Of a stretch of DNA of 64,000 bases, positions 47,351-57,553 are shown in pieces. A program made the position numbers and the translations under genes. The notes beneath the pieces were generated by a model. It did not search any database, was not told the origin of the DNA, and worked only from the letters and a program-made list of their open reading frames with translations. How positions within the stretch are numbered: the first letter of the stretch is position 1; every line of letters begins with the position of its first letter. This DNA is from Bryum argenteum (lineage: Eukaryota; Streptophyta; Bryopsida; Bryales; Bryaceae), in assembly GCA_037043015.1 (NCBI GenBank), contig CM073326.1, forward strand, positions 17,182,345 through 17,246,344, given 5' to 3'.

Positions 47351-50300
47351 GACTGTCGGACGTAATAGGGTTTCAATTTTTTTTGTAATGGAGTAATGCT
47401 GTTTTGCAGAATTAGTTCTTGGTCCGCTTGTAAGCTCGGGTAGCAAACTTCTCTTGCTGCACCCTATAAGTGCAAAAAAACTTCTGTTAGTTTCGGGGTC
47501 AATTGTCATGCGCTATGTACGTTTCTTCTTTGATATGTTAATATCATTTGTATAATTAATTTTTTGCAATTAGGACTTTCAATGTGTAAGCAATTTTTTA
47601 CTGTAGTTTATATTTGCAGGTGAGTTCAACTCATAGGCCATTGTCAACACTTGAGGCCATTCCCCCCGCCGAATCTGTTGTACCTACGGAGGTCCTCCCT
47701 CAACCGGAACTTCCCGATGGAATCAACAACGACTTGAGGAGAGTTATCTTCGAAAAACACAAAAGAAGGACAGCCGTGCTCTTCTTTCGAGCTTGACTTT
47801 AGCTCGAATTCCGGTACCTCTCTGTCGCATGATCTCCATGCCAAAAGTACGCCCGGTTAGTGAGGTCGAGATTCAGAAATTGGAGAATGAGTTTGTGCAT
47901 GGTTATCGTGAGGGCGACCGTATTTTCTATGTTTCTGCGTATGATTACAGAGGTAGATCAAAGGCCATTTCGGAGGAGGAAATGGAGGCATGGGATCCAT
48001 ATTGGATCGAGGCAAATGAGATGTTTGAAGAGCTCCTCTCTAGGCAAGTGCATCTACAAGATCTCCACGGTAAGATGTTGTATGTGTGGGATGGCAATCA
48101 CCGCCACAGAGCTTGGTGGAGGCACATCAACATGCACCATGCAGATGAACAAGATTGGCACTATTCTGTTGATACGTTTATTATCGATCCAAGGGAGAAT
48201 GCTGGAGATGTTTTGAATGCAATGAATGACATCAATTGGTAAGTTTATTTCTACTTTGCAATTGTTTTTTCTTACAATTATTTTGTATCTTTCACTTCAT
48301 CAATTATCATTCTATTTGTGCAGGTCCACTGAAAATGACCATGTAAAGACGAGCCTTCCAGCAAGACTTCAACGGATCCGATCTTTTGGAGGACTCAAGC
48401 TCACTGACTTCAAAAATCTACTTACAGAAGAGGAATATAAATCCTGTGAGAAATCGAAAAACAGAAATGTCACGATCCCGACTTGGTATCCATTGACTCA
48501 GAAAGTCTTCATCGCTTTTCTTTATCGTGTAAGTTTCTACCTTTCTCCTATTTCATTAGATCTATTCAAATTCTTAAGTTCAAGTTTTTATTTCATGACT
48601 AGTTACTCAGATTTGTGCGGAGAGAGAGATTGCAAACAAGATCGGATGCGCCTTCCGTGAATATTACGAGAAGACTCCCAAGGATCAACAAAATCCTCAG
48701 GGAGTTTGGGACATGATGACAAAAGCTGCAACCGACCTTGTTGATTCCATTCAAAACAAGGACTTTGATAAGTACCTTGCAGTAGCTAATCCAAATAATG
48801 GAGAAGCTTTTTTCACACAGGTTTGTTTCCCACGTTTTTTTTAAAGAACTTCTATCAACTTCATTTCCTAATATAAATCTGATATATTTTTCTTACTTTT
48901 GCAGATAAACGAACATTACAGTTTATATTCTAAGCCAGAAATGACTATTGACAAACTGCGATTAATCGCAACAACTCCTGTCCAACCACAATTCAAAGCA
49001 CTCTGGTTGACATGGTGGAATGCTCCCCCGACAATGCGTGCAGCGTACAAATTTCCTACACCGGATTCCAAGATTCCACTTGCAACGTGGATAATCAAGC
49101 CATCTTTTTGAGCTGAGGTAATTTTTATATTCAACTTTCATTCTTTATAGTTTTATTGTCTTACTTTTATACTGAAACATGTACTTTGATATTTGCAGCT
49201 TGAAGACCAACTTCTTCGAGAATTTGAAAAAATTCGCGAGAAGTTGGAACCGATTGATTGGAAAGCCTTTGGTGGAATCAAGACTCGATCTCAATATGTT
49301 GAGACCTACCGGATCCTACTATGGGATAAGGCATTCTTGCCTTTTTTTAATCCAAGAGCAGAACCTGTGTACAAGAAAGAAACCAAGTTTACAAAGTATC
49401 CAGGCACAGCTTCCGTTGTTCAGCGAGTTTTATACAGGTAAGATTAATTCCATTGTTCTATACTATCTTTTCTATCTATTTCAAAATTAATAATGTTACT
49501 ATTTCTCCAAGTACATTGACTTCAGTATTTTATTTAATTTCTTCAGATACATCAAAAGGGAGCTCATTGGAAAGAAAGCCATTGGCGAGAATTCCATGCC
49601 TGCGTACTTCTCATCATTTCTAGATAAGACCTCCTCCATTTGCTTCTACACACCTGCTCAACAGAAGAAGTTCAACGACAATCACCTGGCTGCCGGTTGT
49701 TGGTACCTCGAATGTCCTCCTACATTTACACCTCTTGAGGAGGTTAATGAGAGGACAAACATCAATGGTGGAGTTCCCATGCCTCTTACGGAAGAGGAAG
49801 CCGAAGATGAAGATACGGATCTACTTGCTCAAGGACCATCAAAGGAGAGAAAGACACGACCTACCAGGAACAGAGCTTCCTCCGCAAATGTCCTACTGTC
49901 TTCTATTCCTCGTCCAACACCATCTGAGGTATCTGGTCCTGCTACTCACGATTTTGATGGCACGCAAGACAGTGCTCATACTTTGACACAGGCAACTCAG
50001 CTGCATCTGCAAAAGATGAAGAAACACTTGCAGCCTCATGGTGCAAGTGCTTCCACGAATACTTCATCTACTTCCGTATACAACTTCATTCAGAATGTGT
50101 CTATGTTAGATCTCACTTTGCAGGGAGCTAACGGAGATGAAGGGAGAGATCCTCGTTGGATAGCACTTCATAGATTTATAGATGTGGTAAGCTTCTATCT
50201 TGTGCTTGTTCTACTTCATTTATTTTTCAGTATTTCTCCTGCTTTGTAGAAATATATGACTTTATTGTTTTGAATAACAGGTTGGAGCAGGCCGCACACG

Positions 50301-51033
50301 TCGAGTGAGCTCTGAAATTTGCCCTCATAAGGGAATTGACTTACTCATAGCAGACATACCTGAAGGCTTACCAGTCCCTTCTATCTCTTCACCGCCCTCA
50401 ATTATCCCGTCTTGGAACAACATAGACAAAAATTGTGTAGAGTCAATTTTTGCATTTGCAGATGCATTTCTTCACGATGATGCTGCCCTACTTCTATTTC
50501 ACTGCTTTGATTCCACCATTTCTGCTGATATTGTTGGGTGGGCCTCGGAGTTCAACTTTGTTTTGAAAAAAAAATGGTGGGGTGTCCAAGATCTTCGCCT
50601 TACTTCTCCAACGGACAAGACAAGTGAGGTATTATATTGTATATCTTTCACGATACTTTTTTTTCCAATCTTCTTCTACTTAGGACTAATGCTCTATTCA
50701 ACTTTCATTTTTTTTGTAGACCAATCGATTTTGCATCAAACTATACATCCGTGGAGGATCGATTGTATCACGGTTTTCATTCCGAGAGAGTTCTGATTTC
50801 TCTGCAACTGTTACAAGGCTTGAGAAATGTGATTGCATTCTCAACTTCACATCTGAAGAATCTCAGCTTATGAATGGATCAGTTCCATGGAGAGGTCCTC
50901 GGGAGAAAAACTTATCATTCATGCAAGGCTTGATTGAAGTACTTTCAAAGCCTGGAGATATTATTTTAGATTGGTTTGCATCTACAGGTGATACTTTATT
51001 TTATCTTCAGTTTTTATTAACTTATGGTATACC

Positions 51034-51521
51034 TGTAACAGGGCAAGAACTAGATTTTTGTGTTTGCTAGAAAAGTAGATAGATAGTTGAAACCATTTTA
51101 GGAGTTTTTAGAAAATTTTAGAATTTGAGGTAGATGGCCTATGTGGGACCTACCATAGAAGCTTCGAGAAGGTGGGGCCCACCTCTAGAGTCTTCTAGAA
51201 GGGCGGTTATCTAGGTGGGGCCCACCTCTAGGACCTTCCAGAAAGTTCCATGGTGGGGCCCGCCATTGGAACATTCTAGAAAGTTCCAAGGGCGGTTAGG
51301 CAGAGTATAAATAGAACTGGCCGGGGCCATTTGGAGGCATTCGGTCAGGTACGCCTTAGTCCCTCTCTCTCAGTAAAGTTTGGTTTGTACTTTGCTTCTT
51401 TAGTTCTGCTTTGTTCTGTTCAGTTCAAGTTTATTCGGTCTTGTTTAGTCCGGTTTTCTCAGATCTTGTTAAGTTAGCAGTGTTTGAGTTGTGACCAAAG
51501 AGAGAATTCGGTCCCGTTTCA
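51034..51521 (+). repeat. 5' LTR
   Basis: Begins 'tgtaacagggcaagaactag', ends 'attcggtcccgtttca'. A TATA box 'gagtataaatagaactgg' at about 51304 marks the promoter. GGGCCCACC-type words are repeated in U3. Confidence 0.95.
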
Positions 51522-51522
51522 T

Positions 51523-51534
51523 TGGTATCAGAGC
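51523..51534 (+). promoter_or_regulatory. Primer binding site, initiator Met tRNA
   Basis: tggtatcagagc, one base after the 5' LTR, is the standard plant initiator-methionine tRNA complement used to prime reverse transcription. Confidence 0.92.
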
Positions 51535-51704
51535 GAGTGTCAGTCTATCCTTACGTTAGGTGCTATTAGCAAGAGTCTACTTGAGAGTCAGTCATTGTGG
51601 TTTCATCAAGTCTTGTCCTTGGATCCACTTGGAGTTCCTTTCAAGGATTTGGCTAGAACGAGAGAAGGCGTCACGGTAGCAGAGGTCGTCGGAAGAATTG
51701 CATC

Positions 51705-52530
51705 ATGGGAGAAATGGCGGAACCTACTCATATGGAGACTAAGATTCAGCACCTACTAGACCAGATTGCTGCATTACAAGGACAAGCGGACGCTTCTAGA
51801 GCTAGAGAATTGACAACTGCGAGGCTGAAGTTGAGCAAGCCTGAAACATATTCAGGAACTTCAAGACAAGATGATGTATCTCAATGGCTTTTCAAAGATG
51901 CGACAATATCTCCAACTGTCCCAGGCGAACTCAACCGACGGAATTATATATGCAATTGACTATTTGAGGGTGCAGCTGACCATTTGGTGGCGACTTCGAG
52001 CTCAAAACTATGGAGCTCAAGGCGGATTTCAAAATTGGGAGGAATTTGAGACCGAGCTCACAAACCAGTTTCGGCCCATCAATGCAGAGAAGTTAGCGCG
52101 TGATCGTTGGCCACCTTGACACAAATGCCTAAGGTCAAGATAAAGAGTATGTCACCCGGTTCAAATCCATATGTCTCCAAATACCCAATGTTTCGGAGGG
52201 AGAGATGATGGATCGATTTGTTCGAGGATTGAAGCCGATCGTTCAACGAGAAGTGAAATTAAGAGACCCTCAAACATTTGAGGAGGCGGTTAGGATTGCA
52301 GAAAGAGTTGATGACATAAACTTTAGAAATCGTGGAGTACGACCTGCAGTATGGAACCCTATGCCACCACCTACTATGGTAGCCCAACAACCGACGCCAA
52401 TGGAGATTGACGCCCTACAAGGACCATTGACGCCACTTGACAGACGACAATTATTGGCACGGAAGGGATTGTGCTTTCTCTCGTCGGGAGTCGAGGCCAT
52501 CGATTGAGAGTGTCCAAAACGTCGAAGTCA
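51705..52530 (+). pseudogene. Gag region of the chromovirus, frameshifted
   Basis: Three overlapping frames carry one gag: 'METKIQHLLDQIAALQGQ' at the N-terminus, then 'NWEEFETELTNQFRP', then 'DRFVRGLKPIVQREV' and 'TFEEAVRIAERVDD', the retrotransposon gag signature. At least two frame changes separate them. No CCHC zinc knuckle was found in what remains. Confidence 0.85.
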
Positions 52531-52734
52531 GTGCCATCAAACCAAGGCGGATCCAAGGAACCTCGAGGTGACCAAGATGATGAAGGAATGGAGCAGGGAA
52601 ACGGGCTCCCGATAAGGGCACCGAGGACCAATATCGGGATAGTTGTTGTCTCTCGAGTCAAACAACATGGCCTCGGGCAACACTCAAAAAGGTCGGTGAT
52701 ATGTCTCACGGTCGACTTAGAAGACAACCGTGTC

Positions 52735-55700
52735 GAGTACTAGTGGATTGCGGTTCTACGGAGAATTGCATCTCGACCGCAATTGCCAACCGACTTGGGA
52801 TCAAGACTAAGGTGATCACCGGAGGGACTATATACCATGCAGACGATCGGAAAATGATTTAAGTGAGACATGTGAAGAAGAGACCTTGAGATTGTGTGAT
52901 GCCTATGCACTACGAGGAAAATTTAAGGTAACAAAGCTCGGATATGATGTTATCCAGGAATGCCGTGGTTGGAGGCGGAAATAAGCAGATTGGTGGCCGA
53001 CAAGAAGAACCATCTCTTTTAACGAAGGTGGGCGCAAGATAATTCTTCATGCTTCAACATCAAGTGGATTGAAGAAACGACATGGACAACTAAAGGCATA
53101 TTGGTGGGGATGGCCTTCATGAAGAAACAGATCGATTTAAAGCAGCCCGGTGTATGTGGTAGTTCCAAATATTGCTTCAATAGTAGACAAGAGAGCCGAA
53201 GGAGCAGAACGAGTTGAGCAACTTATCAGCGAGTTCCGAGATGTCTTTCCCGCCGACTTACCTAGTGGTTTACCACCTGATCGAGGTGCTCCCTTCCACA
53301 TAGACTTAATGCCAGAAGATAAACCAGAAATCACCAATTTATCGCCTAGCACCAAACGAGCTTGAGGAGCTGAGGAAGACGTTGGACGAGCTTTTGGAGA
53401 AGGGCCTCATTCGAGAAAGCACATCGCCATGGGGAGCACCTGTCCTTTTTGCACCCAAAAAGGATGGTGGATTGCGGCTATGCATCGATTATCGGGGCCT
53501 TAATAAGCAGACCATCAAAAATGCTTATCCACTCCTACGTGTGGATGACCTTCTTGATCAACTTCGAGGCGCAACCATTTTTAGCAAGCTAGATCTTGAA
53601 GTGATATCTTGGCGGATACCAATTGCAAAAGAGGATATTGAAAAACAAAGATTTCGTGACGCGCTATGGACATTTTGAGTGGCTCGTTCGCCTTTTTGGT
53701 CTCACCAATGCCCTGACTTCCTTTATGGGTCACATGAACAGGTTGTTCGGGACCTTTTGGACAAGTGTGTAGTTGTTTTCATTGACGACATTTTGATCTA
53801 TAGTAAAACCCCGGAAGAGCATGACCAACATCTACGGAAGGTGCTACGTCGGTTACGGGATAGTCACTTCTATTGCAAGCAATCAAAGTGTGAACTTTGG
53901 AAGTCCGAGGTCACCTTTTTGGGGCATGTAGTATCATTCGAGTGTGTGTACATGGAACAAGCTAAGGTGAATGCGGTGAAAGGATGGCCAACTCCCAAGG
54001 ATGTTTCGAAGTTCGTTCTTTCTTAGGCCTCGCCGGATACTATCGTCGTTTTGTTCGGCGGTTTTGCGCACATTCTTTGCTCCTCCGACAAATCTATTGG
54101 AGAAGGGCGCTCCATTTGAGTGGAAACTACAACAACAAGGCGCTTTCAATAATTTGAAGGAGGCACTCACTTCGCTCCAGTCCGCAACCATATGATCCTC
54201 GACTTTCCGCAGACGGTTGACATTGACGCTCCGACTTTGCTATAGGCGCGGTCCTCCAACAAGACTTGGTAGGGGCCTTCAACCGGTGGCATATGAGTCA
54301 CGCAAACTTAAGAGGGCAGAGCGCAACTATTCTCGTGACGCGTGATCGGGAACAACTAGCAATTGTACATGCTAGCAAAGTATGGCGGCATTATCTATTG
54401 GGGAAACTCGTGACAATTCGGATCGATCATCGGCCCTTACTACATGATCTGCATTTAGAAAATATGAAATCGAGACACCACATTTGGGAAGAACGATTCT
54501 AAAATTGTTTGATATTCAACTTCAAGACAAGCAAGGGCGACAACATATTGTGCCAGACGCTTTATCTCGGAGACCGGATCCAAATCAATCGGAGGACACG
54601 AGGGAGATTGCTACCATTAGTAGTATTGTTTCGGATCTAACCAGGAGGAGAGAATGGAAGGAAGCCACCTACCGGGATGCTTACTTCACAATGGTGACTG
54701 ATCGAGTAGAGGTAGGTGATGTGCAATATCAAGATTACAACCTCGTTGACGGCCTCCTCTATTTTAAGAAACGGGTTTATGTACCTAACGATGCTAAACT
54801 TCGAACCCGCATACTTCAAGAAGGGCATGACATTCCTATCTCTGGACATCTCGGACGTGAGAAGACCTTAGAACGGATTTCTAGAACATGGTTTTGGGTG
54901 GGCTTGGATCGTGATGTTCGAGCTTTTGTGCGTTCCTGTGAGCTATGCCAACGGAACAAGGCACGCAATACCGCACCTCTTGGACTGCTGCAGCCGATTC
55001 CACTACCTACGGTACGATGGGAACAAGTAACCATGGATCTCATTACTTGTTTGCCACGGACGCATCGTAATCACACTGCGGTTGCTGTCTTTGTGGACCG
55101 CCTTTCGAAGCAAATTCATTTGGCTGCGGTACGCTCCGATATTGATGCCCCAACACTTGCACGAGTCTTCTTCGACACTGTCTTCCGTCATCATGGATTG
55201 CCTCGTGTCATTATCTCAGATCGGGATCCGCGCTTCACAGGGAGTTTCTGGCAAGCACTATTCAAGCTTCTCGGCACACGACTTGCTATGTCCACGACCT
55301 TTCATCCCGGGATGGATGGATGACGAGAGAGCGTGCTAACCGGACCTTGGAGGATATGCTGCGGGCGTTTGTGGCAATTCACCACAACGACTGGGATGAG
55401 TATCTGACCCCTTTGGAGTTCGCCTATAATGATAGTTCCCAAGCAAGCACGGGTCATTCACCATTCTTTCTTAACGCTGGTCAGCACCCGATTACGCCGG
55501 CAACGCTCCACCGCCCCATCAACACCAACAACCCTACAACGGAGGAGTTTATACAACGACTAACATCGGCGTTGCAAGAGGCTCGACGAAATGCTCTCAT
55601 CGCACGTAATCGACAAAAAACAATACGCAGATAACCACCGCAACATAAGACCTTTCGAGAAGGTGACTTGGTTCTCGCTCTCAAATGCCAACCTTCCGTT

Positions 55701-56115
55701 AGCTACATCGACTCAAGTCCGTAAACTTGCACCCGGTGGATTGGACCTTTCCGAATCTCTACGGTCATATCCGATGTTGTATACCGCCTCGAGCTTCCGC
55801 CACATATCCACATCCATCCAGTTTTTTTCATATCTCGCACTCAAAGAATTTCATACATCAATCGGAGCGCTTTCGTGCCGACATCGCGCCTCCGCCGCCA
55901 CCGGTAGTGATTGAAGACCAGGAGGAATATGAAGTGGATCGCATTTTGGAACACCGCTCTTCTTCGTCGTGGCAATGGACGTCCGCAACTACAATACAAA
56001 GTCCGATGGAAAGGTTATCCCATCCACGATGCAACATGGGAGCCCGTTCACAACCTTACCCATTGTCAAGAAACCATTTGGAGATATCATCAGGAGCGAA
56101 ACGAGGACGTTCCGC
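52735..56115 (+). pseudogene. Pol region of the chromovirus: PR-RT-RNaseH-IN-chromodomain, frameshifted
   Basis: Protease active site LVDCGSTEN at about 52740. Reverse transcriptase: '[20 protein letters not shown]' (about 53475) and catalytic 'VVVFIDDILIYSK' (about 53770). RNase H remnants with 'TILVTRDREQLAIVHA' (about 54320) and 'IRIDHRPL'. Integrase: His/Cys finger 'GHLGREKTLERI...CELCQRNKA' (54840-54965), then D,D with 'TMDLITCLPR' and 'VIISDRDPRFTG'. A C-terminal chromodomain, 'LQYKVRWKGYPIHDATWEP' (about 55990-56050), targets such elements to chromatin marks. A TGA at 55321 and several frame changes inactivate it. Confidence 0.92.
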
Positions 56116-56116
56116 A

Positions 56117-56135
56117 TTAGCGGAGGGGGCTTAAT
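56117..56135 (+). promoter_or_regulatory. Polypurine tract
   Basis: tagcggagggggcttaat directly precedes the 3' LTR, the expected plus-strand primer. Confidence 0.75.
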
Positions 56136-56624
56136 TGTAACAGGGCAAGAACTAGATTTTTGTGTTTCTTTAGAAAAGTAGATAGATAGTTGAAACCATT
56201 TTAGGAGTTTTTAGAAAATTTTAGAATTTGAGGTAGATGGCCTATGTGGGACCCACCATAGAAGCTTCGAGAAGGTGGGGCCCACCTCTAGAGTCTTCTA
56301 GAAGGGCGGTTATCTAGGTGGGGCCCACCTCTAGGACCTTCCAGAAAGTTCCATTGTGGGGCCCGCCATTGGAACATTCTAGAAAGTTCCAAGGGCGGTT
56401 AGGCAGAGTATAAATAGAACTGGCCGGGGCCATTTGGAGGCATTCGGTCAGGTACGCCTTAGTCCCTCTCTCTCAGTAAAGTTTGGTTTGTACTTTGCTT
56501 CTTTAGTTCTGCTTTGTTCTGTTCAGTTCAAGTTTATTCGGTCTTGTTTAGTCCGGTTTTCTCAGATCTTGTTAGGTTAGCAGTGTTTGAGTTGTGACCA
56601 AAGAGAGAATTCGGTCCCGTTTCA
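56136..56624 (+). repeat. 3' LTR
   Basis: Near-identical to the 5' LTR; visible differences include an altered stretch after 'ttttgtgttt', ccc for cct in 'gggacc(c/t)acc', 'ccattgtgg' for 'ccatggtgg' and 'gttaggtta' for 'gttaagtta'. Confidence 0.95.
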
Positions 56625-57329
56625 ATACCAGTTTCTTTATCTTCTTATACATGTTTTTGGTTTTTGTTTTCAGGAGCCTCGGTACGTGCTTGTTACAATA
56701 TTAGACGTCACATTGCAGCCTTTGAAGGTGACGCCAACATATTCGAGGCTCTCCTTGCACCATTAAGCAACCCTCCTCCACCACAACAGAAAGTCCAGAG
56801 ACTTCGTGTATCCGACAAACCTGAAGAGCCTCCTCAAAAGCGACAGCGTTCCATTCGCTTTTGTGCGTAAGTTGTATACTTGTAAATTTTATGCATTTAT
56901 GTATATGCTGTCATTTTTATTTTATTTTTCTTTGTTTTTCATTTGTATATAACTAACTTTATACTACATTGTGTTTCAGAGCTTCATCGGAGGCCCTCTT
57001 GACCAGTCCCCATGATACTTTTACTTTACCTTGTTATGCACAAGATATGGCTATGGCTTTAGCAGAAGCCCCCTCACCTCCTTTAGTTTGGAAGCGACGT
57101 ACTTATAATCCTAAAGTGCATAGTTACATAGACATACAGGCTGAGGAGGACAATACCTTCACTACCTCTTCAGTTGAGGGTAGTTCTGACTCCAACATAT
57201 CTATGTAGTATTACATATGTGCACATTTTGCTTTGATTTCTTATTAATTTCATTATATACACAGTGATACTAATGTATGTGAATTCTAATTTTGATCAAT
57301 CTTATTCAAAAATTGAACCCATATACCAA

Positions 57330-57543
57330 ACCACGGTTATAGGCTACCTTCCCAAATAATAACTGTCTTGAATGTATTTCTATATGAAATTTTTGGCTCT
57401 TACACTTGAACATCATTTTATAATATAATCATTTTACACGGTCATAGGTCCATAGTTGGTTACAATACTATGCGTTACTGCTCAAGAGTTTATTGCTCAT
57501 TGCTCATTGCTCATTGCTTATGGCTTAAGACTTAGCACCCCTC
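57330..57543 (-). repeat. Right terminal inverted repeat of the MULE
   Basis: Complement of the left end: on the minus strand it starts 'gaggggtgctaagtcttaag' and includes 'caatgagcaatgagcaatga', 'aaactcttgagcagtaacgc' and, further in, 'ggtagcctataaccgtgg'. Confidence 0.78.
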
Positions 57544-57553
57544 CTATCTCTAC

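Larger units (their letters stand above)
51034..56624 (+). mobile_element. Ty3/gypsy chromovirus LTR retrotransposon nested in the methyltransferase-like gene
   Basis: Plant retrotransposon, 5591 bp. LTRs of 488-489 bp start TG and end CA and differ at roughly six sites, so the insertion is fairly young. A 5-bp target duplication, atacc, flanks it (51029-51033 and 56625-56629). It sits in intron 10 of the methyltransferase-like gene, 46 bp after the donor and 44 bp before the original acceptor tract, in the same orientation. The order protease, reverse transcriptase, RNase H, integrase, chromodomain defines a chromovirus. Several frameshifts and stops in the coding part make it non-autonomous. 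Confidence 0.96.
45958..57208 (+). pseudogene. ParB-like plus N4/N6 DNA-methyltransferase-like fusion gene carried by the MULE (12 exons, two lesions)
   Basis: Exons: 45958-46266, 46489-46706, 47607-48238, 48324-48528, 48611-48820, 48905-49117, 49199-49437, 49547-50186, 50281-50628, 50720-50987, 56674-56866, 56980-57208; about 1233 residues. Every junction is GT-AG with compatible phase. Exon 1 is Arg/Lys-rich, exon 2 RG-rich. Exon 3 has 'DGNHRHRAWWRH' (about residue 337), a ParB/sulfiredoxin-fold signature. Exon 9 has 'GIDLLIADIPEGLP' in the place of motif IV (DPPY/W). Exon 10 has 'RGPREKNLSFMQGLIEVL' and 'PGDIILDWFASTG', continued by 'ASVRACYNIRRHIAAFE' in exon 11: the F-x-G-x-G-type SAM motif. 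Motif IV before motif I is the beta/permuted order of CcrM-like enzymes. Lesions: a one-base frameshift in 47745-47790 and an in-frame TGA at 49109-49111. Some genomic copies may be intact. No known eukaryotic name comes to mind. Confidence 0.75.
41356..57543. mobile_element. Composite Mutator-like element carrying transposase and ParB/methyltransferase-like gene
   Basis: Total 16,188 bp, of which 5.6 kb is a nested LTR element. A perfect 10-bp direct repeat, ctatctctac, flanks it (41346-41355 and 57544-57553), within the 8-11 bp range of Mutator-like elements. The termini are inverted: left 'gctaggtcatgagccatgag' against complemented right 'gctaagtcttaagccataag', then 'caatgagca' words and 'aaactcttgagc' in both. 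Subterminal 'tagcct.t.accgtg' motifs recur at both ends (41508-41542 and about 57330-57352). The two genes are divergent from a shared region at 45448-45957: transposase leftward, methyltransferase-like gene rightward. The caveat is that the left target duplication abuts a tatc microsatellite; the inverted termini are independent support. Confidence 0.85.

Noticed and set aside
46816-47376. 186-codon minus-strand frame rich in Arg/Ser
   Set aside because: It lies wholly in the CpG-rich tandem array of intron 2 and its repeats mirror the DNA period; no family signature.
49097-49117. Alternative splicing that would avoid the TGA in exon 6 of the methyltransferase-like gene
   Set aside because: No other donor nearby keeps phase 0 with the next exon, so the TGA is treated as a real lesion or a sequencing error.
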